Assembly: GCA_035048815.1 (NCBI GenBank)
Contig: JAUCBN010000014.1
Location: forward strand, 19,823,501-19,887,500
Direction: 5' to 3'
Origin: Abelmoschus esculentus
Taxonomy: Eukaryota > Streptophyta > Magnoliopsida > Malvales > Malvaceae
Length of the DNA stretch: 64,000 bases
Shown here in pieces: positions 36,964-46,398 of this stretch; position 1 is the first letter of the stretch, and the number at the start of each line of letters is the position of its first letter. Under the pieces are notes generated by a model. It did no database searches, was not told where the DNA came from, and saw nothing but the letters and a program-made list of their open reading frames with translations. Position numbers and translations under genes: made by a program.

Positions 36964-39295
36964 GAGACTAGGTCACCACGGGCAGGCGTACAACAGACTA
37001 CAGAGCGGAACTGTACAACGGTGTTAATCGTAAAATATTGATCGAAACCTCGCTAAGAATGTATGTCAAAATCTCTAACTTACATTTGCTCTTTTGATGA
37101 CTTCGTCTATTCTGATATGAATCTGGGAATGGTTGCAAACACTTGTGGAAATTTTGTGTTTGGTAAAGTAAACAAGTCAAGTTCAACCATTGAAAAAAAT
37201 GATGACACTTACGATGTTGTCTCAATCTCACACTATCATTGGTCTGCTGCATGTCATTTCAACATGATGCATAATTCATAAAGTTGTCTTTGAGTTTAAT
37301 TTCTTTCATTTAAACAAACTGTTCTCCTATACGGATTCGAGCAGGGACGAAGCCAGAAGTTGTGTCGAGCGACGAAGGAGCAGCATCACAGTGGATTGAT
37401 GGACTAAAAACAAGGCAAAGACTGGTAAGGATTTCATCATTTGTGCAATAATGCTCTTGATCTTGGTCCTACTTGTGCTTTCATGGTGAAGACAAACAAT
37501 TCATAATTTTTATTTGTTAAATTTGATTATTACAGTTGGATGATCACAAAGATTATAGTGTGAAATAATTTATAGTTAAAATTCGAGTCTAATTATTCGA
37601 ATCGGCACCAGTGACTGGTAAAAAGAACGAGTGTGAATTCATAATGATGAACCATAGTGGGCCCTGCTCTAACTATCGCCTGTCCCACATTGGGTTTGGG
37701 TTTATATTCATCCAATTCTAGCCCATCTATCCGACAAACCTTGTGGCCGAAACACACGGCATTGACTGTAATAACCATCTAGCCTTGATATCTTCTGTTA
37801 TCATGTCTTAAAATTTTTAGAATTAATTAAATTAATGAGTTTTGTTTTATTATTATTTTTGATTATTTTTAATTATTTGGGATTTTGTTAACGGTAAGAC
37901 TTCAATTATTTATTAAAGGTTATTTAAAAAATTATAAATATTAAAAATCTTTGAACATTAAAAAAATAATTAAACCCTAAATTATTTTACACTAGATTAA
38001 ATTTTTGAACTTTAAATTCTCATCAATTCAGTCCTTTTTGTTAGTCCCCTTAAAAATATTGATTTGTCCGGTAAAAAAGTCACATCACACCATTTATAAC
38101 TATCATGCTGACATTGCATTAAAACCATTTAATACAAAAATTATGAATTAATAAAATGAAAATTAATTTATTAAAACAATTATTTTGAAACTTAAGTAAA
38201 TTATTAACCCTTAACAATTTAAAAATCCGAGAATTTTAAAAATTAATTTTAAGTTGTTTTTAAAAAATACGATAAAAAATAGTTTTAAAATGTGATTTGA
38301 AAGAGTAATTTAGATTGTTTAATTTAAAATATGAGTGTTTAGTACTATTGTCAAAAAATATATTTAATAAAACAAAATATCTATTTAAATATATATTTTA
38401 AAAATATAAAAGAATTTATGATATAAACAAGGATTTATGAATGGTTTTACTTAAAAATAATTTTAAAAATATTAAAAATTTCAACTTCTGAAAAATAATT
38501 TTAAAAAATAATTTTAACACCAGCTTAGTTGTATTTTGTTGTACTTCATTCTTTAGTCTTTACCTCTTATAATTAAGTTTAATCCATGCTTCATTTACAT
38601 TCTTTTAATCTCTAGCATAAGGTATTTTCTGCTAATGATTTAATATTTAAATATTAAAGGTAATATCCAATTATTAATTCGTATTTTTTTATTAAATGAT
38701 TTTATTAAAAAATTATAAAGAATAGCAATTAGAAGACTAAATTGACTAAAATATAAAATTAAGATATTAGATTAAAAAAACTCATTTAAGACTTTAAATT
38801 ATTCGAATCTTTTTGTAGATTTATTTTTTCATGTATGATTTGAGTTTTAATGCAACGCCTTTTGTAGTTAATTGATTTCGACCATAAATTTTAAAGTAGA
38901 TTTTATGTTTAAAACAAAGATCAAATCTTCAATCACTAATTAAAGTTAAAGATATAATAATAAAGTTAAGAATTAAGATTAGAGGTAAACTATAATTAAT
39001 CATAAAAATAAAAAATTATTTTATGGTTTTAACTCAATAAACTCATCACGTTATCTATATTTTTCATCCACTAATTAATTTATAATCAATTTTTACGTAA
39101 CTACTTATTCTCTATTTATATGACATAGAAAAATATTCACCTTTAAAAAATAACATATAAAAAATTATCTAATTTATTTTTAATAAAAAATCATAATTAA
39201 TACAATAAATCGAGATAGAGACACTTTAAAATTCCCATAAATTTCTACAACCATTTTATTTAATGTGTGGAAGTCAATGACACGTTGGTCTTATC
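36964..39295. other. intergenic region, mostly AT-rich
   Basis: 36964-37790 has mixed composition with no recognised gene. 37790-39290 is extremely AT-rich with no gene, repeat or RNA recognised. Confidence 0.45.
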
Positions 39296-39652
39296 CTAGG
39301 CATGATACCAAGGAAGTCTAAGGTTATAATAACTGGCTGTTTCTTTTTCCTGGTCGGCTGGTACTGATATCTGCGGATAAAATGACCCAAGATTTCCAGT
39401 GTTGTGTCCATATATAGTGAGATAACTATCTAGCTGAGTTTGTTGGTGACTCGAGCAGTCTCTGCAAGACCAGGTAACATGCGAGAATCTGGTAATAGAA
39501 GAACCCGTGAGTAATGCCATTGCCATGGACCCCAGAAGCAGAAGCAGAAGCAGACGAGGGGAAAACAATAGTGGCAGCAGCCAGCAGAAGCAGATCATTG
39601 CATGGCCAGCAGAACCATATGATTCGATTGTATTTGTTGGTTTGTTGGCCAA
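39296..39652 (-). CDS. possible small secreted or membrane protein (hypothetical)
   Basis: An open frame of up to 118 codons in a GC-richer island within AT-rich DNA. An internal ATG gives a start MICFCWLLPLLFSPRLLLLL, a strong signal-peptide or anchor-like segment, followed by about 75 polar residues including a CRDC pair and several Tyr/Ser/Gln. It does not resemble the CLE, CEP, IDA, RALF, PSK or RGF peptide families. Overlapping frames on both strands are also open, so coding status is uncertain. Confidence 0.3.
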   Translation of the reverse strand: MANKPTNTIESYGSAGHAMICFCWLLPLLFSPRLLLLLLLGSMAMALLTGSSITRFSHVTWSCRDCSSHQQTQLDSYLTIYGHNTGNLGSFYPQISVPADQEKETASYYNLRLPWYHA

Positions 39653-40241
39653 TGCACAAGACCAGGAGGAATAGGATGCATGGGATCATGCAGTGGAGGA
39701 GGAGAGATATCAGTTCTGACGCGGAGGGAGAGAGAGAATCATGGTAAAAGATTGAAGGAATTTAAAAACATGTATATTTTACAAAAACATTTGAGTTGTA
39801 TGCTTTATTATAGAACAAAAATCTTATGTATATTAAAAAAATTTAAATTTTAAACTTTAATCATAATTTCTACATTTTAAATCAAGTACTCTATATTATA
39901 AAAAATTACACACTATACTTATCTTTATAAACCTTAACCTTAAATACTAAATTTATTATTTAAAATAGAGATATTATAAAAAAACACGATTAAACGACAA
40001 ACGGTTTTCATCCTTCATTGTAATCTATCATCATTAAATTTATTAATATTATGTATAATTATATATCTTTGTTGTATAAAATATAATCTTTTTATTTAAA
40101 CCGTATATTTTTTTTTGTTGTAAATTAATACCTATGGAATACTATATACAGGGCATAAATGTCAAGCAGTGTCTCTATATCCCCCAATGCAAAAATGGGT
40201 GCTGTTTCATAGACAAATCTAATATATATATATATATATGA
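39653..40241. other. spacer before the MITE nest
   Basis: AT-rich DNA with a (TA)n run near 40222-40239. Part of 39965-40015 resembles the terminal region of the MITE at 41008-41231 and may be a degraded relative. Confidence 0.3.
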
Positions 40242-40250
40242 TATCTATGT

Positions 40251-40486
40251 GGAACCCAAATCATCTGTCCTTTTCTTATGCCTCCATTTATGCTCCCATT
40301 TTAAATTAGAGGGTTTAGGGTTTTGGTTAAGATTTAGGGAATTAGGAGTAAGATGTATTTTTTAAGGTGTAGGGTTTAGGGTTTAGAATATAGAAAATAA
40401 GGGTTTAGGGTTTAAAATTCAATTTTTTACAAAAATACAAAGGAAGCACAAAGGGAGGCATAGAAAAGAGGCAGGGGATTTTTATT
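40251..40486. mobile_element. telomere-motif MITE, copy 1
   Basis: 236-bp non-autonomous element with inverted ends (left CTTATGCCTCCATTTATGCT; right, reversed, TCTATGCCTCCCTTTGTGCT). The inside carries several TTTAGGG / TAGGGTTTAGGG telomere-like units. Flanking 9-mers TATCTATGT (40242-40250) and CCTCTATGT (40487-40495) agree at 7 of 9 positions, suggesting a Mutator-type target duplication. It is an inverted relative of copy 2. Confidence 0.6.
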
Positions 40487-40668
40487 CCTCTATGTACATG
40501 ATGCATGTAAATATAGTTTTACGTATTTTTTAAATTGTTAGATATAAGTAAAATAAATAGTTGATTTTTATAATTATTTATTTTTTTTAAGAGATAATCT
40601 TCACACAACTCATTATTAATCTCAGTTATTTGTTTGACCTATTTAAATCTTGTACCCTAAATTTTAAA

Positions 40669-40874
40669 CATTAACTTTTAAATTCTAAATCATACAATCT
40701 AAACTCTTAAACTTTAAACCCTAAACTAAAATCTTGACCCTATAATTAAAAAACATATAATTTAAAATTTACATTAACTTTTAAATTCTAAATCATACAA
40801 TCTAAACTCTTAAACTTTAAACCCTAAACTAAAATCTTGACCCTATAATTAAAAAACATATAATTTAAAATTTA
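40669..40874. repeat. 103-bp perfect tandem duplication
   Basis: Two copies, 40669-40771 and 40772-40874, are identical by eye over all 103 bases. Each holds short AAACCCTAAA telomere-like motifs. The lack of differences implies a recent duplication, or an assembly artefact. Confidence 0.9.
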
Positions 40875-40919
40875 CACAGTTTGTGTGTCAATTTTTTCTA
40901 AATAAACACTCATTCTACG

Positions 40920-41346
40920 GAGAAATTATTAAATGAAACATGTTCACCACGTCACCCGTGATCCAACCAATCAAATTCGTTTATCTTAAAATAATTATTT
41001 AATAATTGGATAAAAATTCTTTACCTCTTTATCATGCCTCCATCCATGTCTTCTATTGAAAAATTCTAAAAAATTGAATTTTAAACCCTAACAAATCTAT
41101 ATCCTAAACCCTAAACCCTACATCCTACCCTTAATTCCATAATCCCTAACCTTGAACCCTAAACTCTAAACCCTCTAATTTGAAACAAAACACGAATGAA
41201 GACATAGGAAAAAGACAAACGATTTTCACCCTTAATAATTATATGTAGGAAAGAGGTGATGATTCACCTTGAAAAATAAGATAAACGAATCTAGTTAGCT
41301 AAAACCATAAATAACGAGATAAATAAGATCCATCTAATAATTTTTT
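40920..41346. mobile_element. outer MITE interrupted by the telomere-motif MITE
   Basis: The left part (40920-41007) starts GAGAAATTATT and includes ACCACGTCACCCGTGATCC, like the ends of the MITE at 21420. The right part (about 41241-41346), read in reverse, matches it across ATTCGTTTATCTTA and AAATTATTA. Removing the inserted 41008-41231 element leaves about 200 bp, near the size of its relatives. No target duplication was found for this outer element. Confidence 0.4.
41008..41231. mobile_element. telomere-motif MITE, copy 2, with 9-bp target duplication
   Basis: 224-bp element, start GGATAAAAATTC and end, reversed, GGGTGAAAATCG. Its interior holds repeated CCCTAAA units. Perfect 9-bp duplications TTAATAATT flank it at 40999-41007 and 41232-41240, the Mutator hallmark. 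It shares most of its length, inverted, with copy 1. Confidence 0.75.
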
Positions 41347-41958
41347 TCTTTCCAAACATATAATCATAAATCTATATCGACAACTAAATTAAAATTCATA
41401 AAATCATTATAATAGGAAAAGATTAAATGTATCTCAAATTAGACCCTTTGTCATGAAATATTATTGGTAAATCTGGATTACTATGTCATTTGTAATTTTA
41501 GTTAACAAAAATATTTATTTTGTTTAAATTTTTAAATAATAGTTTACATTTTTATTGACATATAAAAAATAGATGAAAATTTATCTTAAAAATAAAGATA
41601 AATATGTTTTATTAATTATAAACAGAAATAACGTGATAAATAAAATATATCTAACATTTTTTTTCTTTACCATGCTCCTTTGGTTCGGGTGTTTTACAGC
41701 AGGAACGAATGAAAAATCAGAAAGTAGCAGCGTCAGATGTTATAATTAAAACAAAAAATGAAAGCAAAAGACCAACTGTGGCTGAGCTGAGAGATTTCCT
41801 AGTCATTGCTTCCCCTTTCCCACCTCAAGTTTATTTTTAATATTTTTACTGCATCCCTGATACTGAAACTTTCCACTGTAATTCTTCCCCTCTCAAAATC
41901 TATCTCTAAATCTTTATATATTTAGAAAGGAAAGGGTTCAATTCTCAGTTCTTGAGGC

Positions 41959-42013
41959 ATACATACATACATACATGTATGTATGTATGTATGTATGTAT
42001 GTATGTATGTATG
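41959..42013 (+). repeat. (CATA)n/(ATGT)n microsatellite in the probable IDD leader
   Basis: A run of ACAT units switches at about 41974 to ATGT units, making a perfect palindrome. It lies about 45 bp after a TATATATT box near 41916-41923 and before the IDD ATG, so it is probably transcribed. The ATGT half contains ten ATGs at 41975, 41979 and so on every 4 nt to 42011. The last opens a 35-codon frame that ends at 42118. Confidence 0.8.
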
Positions 42014-42257
42014 ATATCTGATTGTGTTCCAGAGTTTGTTCAGACGAGCAATCCATGGCTAGATAGTGACTTGCAGAGAATAACCCATCATCATCTCTTC
42101 ACGAGATTTTGTTTATAAAGCTGTGCTTTTAATCATCATCTCTATTTCTTGGCTACCCTTTCAACACAACAGCAAATACTGTAAAAAAAGTGGGACATCA
42201 AACTAGTTTTTTTTTGCTCTTGTTCTTTCTCTCTTGGAGTTATCTTCTTCCTCAAAC

Positions 42258-44694
42258 ATGTTTCCTACAGCTATGCCCAATTCCACTTCTTTGTCTGATG
42301 AAGCTAGTGTTTCGTCTATTACAAGGGATCAAGAGCTTGGTAGCTTAAATCACATTGTTTCAACCATTTCCCCTCAGCTGCAGCCACTAAAAGTTAAGAA
42401 GAAGAGAAATCTCCCAGGGAACCCAGGTAAAACTTTGTTCGAGATTAAGTACCAGTTTAACTTTACTTTTACGGTTCCAAATTTCGAAAGCACTTTGACA
42501 GTAATAACAGTTCGTAGTTAGTGTTTTAACTGTTTGATGTTGTTAAGTGTTACAGACCCGGATGCTGAAGTGATTGCTTTATCTCCCAAGACTTTACTGG
42601 CGACCAACAGATTCGTTTGCGAGATATGCAACAAAGGATTCCAGAGAGATCAAAACCTTCAGCTCCATAGAAGGGGACACAACCTTCCATGGAAACTGAA
42701 GCAAAGGAGCAAAGATACGAAGAAGAAAGCCTATGTTTGCCCGGAGCCAACATGTGTGCACCACCATCCGTCGAGGGCACTAGGGGATCTCACAGGAATC
42801 AAGAAACACTTTTGCAGGAAACATGGAGAGAAGAGATGGAAGTGTGAGAAATGCTCAAAGATCTATGCTGTTCAATCTGATTGGAAGGCTCATTCTAAGA
42901 CTTGTGGAACCAAAGAATATAGATGTGATTGTGGAACACTTTTCTCAAGGTATGCATTTCTTTGTCCCAATTTTAGGTCAAATTAGGTCATTCATATTTC
43001 CTCAGACAGAAGTAGGATCAAAACATTTAGAGGTATTAAGTACTAATTAAGTATTTAAATTTAAAAATTAAGATGGATAAAATTCTTTTATTTACACTAA
43101 AAATGACATTAAATGTCATTATACCAAAAAATTTAGGGACGAAAAAACCCTCTCCTTATTCCCACCCCACGAGTGACTCTGTAGTAGTTAATTTTCGTAC
43201 TTTTAACATTAAAATTGGTATTGATGCATCTATGTGTTCTAATAAATTTTAGATATAAATCATTATGAAGGAAAACACTAATGTTGTCAATGATTTAATT
43301 AAAAAAATCAGAAAATTAAACATTTAAGTTAAAAGTACAATGACTAAATCTCTAATTTTGGTACTCTTGGTATTTAGCGGTGAAATCCATTCTTGTTTTG
43401 CTTTATTGTTCTCTTACACGAGAATGGTAACTGGTAAGCCATGCAGGGAATATATGTGGAACATAAATGCATGCAGTGACAGGATTTCGTGTTGTCGAAG
43501 TCGGACACCATTAATACAAACTGTGCGTATGTGTCTTATGATGACCTAATTGTAAAAGAAATATTTTTGAAATCTGAAAAAAAAAAAACATTTTTTCTTC
43601 CTTTTTGTAACATTGTAATGGAGTACTGCGGTCTCAAAAACAATGATGATACCCAAGAGAGTAAAAAAGCAAAGAAATTACTATAATTATTGTTTTTCTT
43701 GGATTTCATGGTACAATCTATCAGGAATCTTTACAAAATTTTATTTCATGTTAGCTCGCCATTATTAGGTAGCAGAGATCATAATCATCAAGTAGATTCA
43801 TGTTTCGATTGCAGATCTTTTCTTACATGCACGAAGATATATATATATATATATATCAATTTTACCAAATTCATGAAATTTTGAACCATCTTTATGCATG
43901 GATTGCTTACATATTGATTAACATCTGAGCAACAAATATAAAGTTGATTACATTATATGATACATTCAATTCGCATGCATGATCCTAGGGTTTTGATTTT
44001 TTTCGTGAAAATCTGCAGGAAGGACAGTTTCATAACTCACAGGGCATTCTGTGATACATTGGCTGAAGAAAGTGCAAGGTTTTCAGCGAACCAACTTGCT
44101 TTCTCCGCTGTCTCCGGCGCCGGAACCGTGAATCCCCCGATTTTCCCTTTCCAAACTCATGTCTCTTACCAGCCGTGGTTGGAATCTACTCAGACCTCAA
44201 ACCCTAACCCTAGTAATAATAACCCGCTTCATGTCAAGCCTTGGTCTCATCATTTTGTTCCATTCTCCCAAGAACCGGCTCCGCCGCTCGGCATTGTCTC
44301 ACCCTTCCAGAATCTCCATGTCAGCAATAATAACACTTTTTCCAATGTTGCCATGTCGGCCACCGCGCTCCTTCAAAAGGCTGCTATTGTCGGGGCAACA
44401 ACCGCTACGCGTATAAACAACAACGGCAGCGGCAACATGGCGAGTTATGTCTCATCGGATTTCTTCGGTTTCGGAGCCGGAAACCATTTCACGAGGGATT
44501 TTCTAGGTTTGACCGGAGACCATCACCATCGTGGCGGTGGCAGTGGGAGCGTTAACATTAGCATGAACGTGAGAGAGGTTCTAACGTACGCCGAGGGACT
44601 AGAGTCGCAGCAGTTTGAGAGAGACCACTCGCTGTTGAAACCCCAAGGTTTTGGATTCGCTAAGTCTGCCTCGGAAACATGGGGTGATTGCTAA
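42258..44694 (+). CDS. IDD: INDETERMINATE-domain (IDD) C2H2 zinc-finger transcription factor
   Basis: Plant nuclear transcription factor; relatives act in GRAS/DELLA-linked development, metabolism and gravitropism. Exons 42258-42426, 42556-42949 and 44019-44694 give 412 residues. The basic KKKRNLPGNPDPDAEVIALS marks the IDD start. Then come four fingers: FVCEICNKGFQRDQNLQLHR (C2H2), a long second finger with CPEPTCVHHHPSRALGD, then CEKCSKIYAVQSDWKAHSKTC and CDCGTLFSRKDSFITHRAFC (C2HC type). The C-terminal family motifs MSATALLQKAA and TRDFLGL are both present. The open frame extends 24 nt upstream to a TTG, so I chose the first in-frame ATG (MFPTAMPNS). Intron 2 is about 1.07 kb and holds a (TA)n run. 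The exact paralogue (IDD2, 7, 11 or 12 type) cannot be settled by eye. Confidence 0.93.
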
Positions 44695-46398
44695 AGATCA
44701 AAAAGGGTCAAATTATGGTTTGATCTCTCTACCATATTTAAATTTAGGATTTAGTCCTTATATTTTTAATTTGGAATAATTCGGTCCCTTTAATTTTATA
44801 TTATCATCAATTAGTTTAATTATGTACACCCAATCCAATATAAATAAAATACATGTCAGCATGATGGTACAAATGAGTTGTATGTATTGAATGGCTATGA
44901 GAAATCATCTCATTCGGAGAATATATATTAATATTAATATTAATTTTAAACGATACCAAATAAAGAAGTAAATATAATTAAAAGTTTATTTTCGGCCGAC
45001 AATAAATAATTTATTTATCGTATGAGAAGTCAAAAGTCACAAAAAACCTTAATTGATTGTTCATTCTTAATTGACTTGGATCAAGAACAACAAATGATAT
45101 AAAGACAATAATCAAAATTATGAGAGAAAAAAATCAGTGGAATGAACAATTATAGCCCTTATAAAAATTGAGAGCTCAGAGTATTCAATCGGTAATATAA
45201 AAATACAATTATATAAACTCTTCTCACTTTTAAATATTTAATGTCATATCTAACCCTTACGTTAAGGTTACATTCGGGTCTTTTTCTTCGAAAAAACACT
45301 TTAATCACCAGAGCAGGTAAATCCAGATTAATGTGTTCAAAATAAATATATTTAAAAAAAATATTTCGGAACAAAAAGTTTTACAAGCATTTAAATTTTA
45401 GAGTTCAAATATCCAATTTAAAATTAAAAGTTTAAGGGATTAAACTTTAAGATTTATTGATTAGTGTTAAGGCAATATGATTAGGAATTCAAAGTTTAAC
45501 TATAAACCCTAAATCATAACCACAAATTCTTAAAACTAAAATATCTGTCAAAACTTTTTAATATATATCATCGGAGAAGCTCTTTTGCCTACTTTCTAAT
45601 TAATTACCAAACCTTTCTTTTCTATGCTTTTCTTTCCTTTTACGTTTTGCAGCAATTTTCCTCAGTACCAACATTCGCACCACAAATGAACACATGAAAT
45701 ACATATATGAAGCATCTTTCTACCGTGTTGCTTAAGGAAATAACTGTAAAAACCCATTTTCATAAATACTCGCTGTTTTCATCCATAAACAAATTTAGAA
45801 TTAAGCAAAATATAGTTACAAGAAAGGATGCATGACCATGAGTGTATCTGCCATGTTCGCCACTAAGACTCTTTCCTAATAAACTCATAAAGGGAAGTCA
45901 CCAGAATCAATGAAAAAGCATTGTAAACATAAAAAAATGATGCAGGTCGGTGTCATTGTGTGCGTTTGAAGCGTTCGATTAAGCACTGACCTATCACCTA
46001 TCTCAAACTAATTACCAAATTCCCTGAGTCATGCTTAGTTGCTTACCATTCTCATCTAGTTGATGTACAAGAGAGTTTTAACCTAAAAATGTTGTTTAGG
46101 CATAGACACACACATACACAATATGAATGGAACATTCATTTAAGGCATCAGCAAGGGCTTTGTAGTTTAAATCATACAGCATCTAAAGCATACCTGAGAT
46201 AAGCGGCACGATTCAAGTTTTGTAATGATTTATATTCTTCAAAGCTGTTGATGGCTCGAATATAGAAGTACTGACTGTGACGGAAAGGAAAGCTTTGGGG
46301 TTGAAGATGTTTTTGTTTATTATCTCAGGGTTATGGGACCAATTCCCTAATGAAGAATATTGTGTTTATAATTTAGATTATATCGGAAGTATAATGCA
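44695..46398. other. spacer between the IDD gene and the JmjC pseudogene
   Basis: AT-rich, probably with the IDD 3' UTR at the left. No gene recognised; a short frame at 45159-45374 looks random. Confidence 0.4.

Noticed and set aside
40300..41180. Interstitial telomere or chromosome-fusion scar
   Set aside because: The TTTAGGG motifs are few, degenerate and confined to two MITE copies with inverted ends and target duplications.
42234..42257. Upstream start of the IDD frame
   Set aside because: The first codon is TTG; the first in-frame ATG is 42258.
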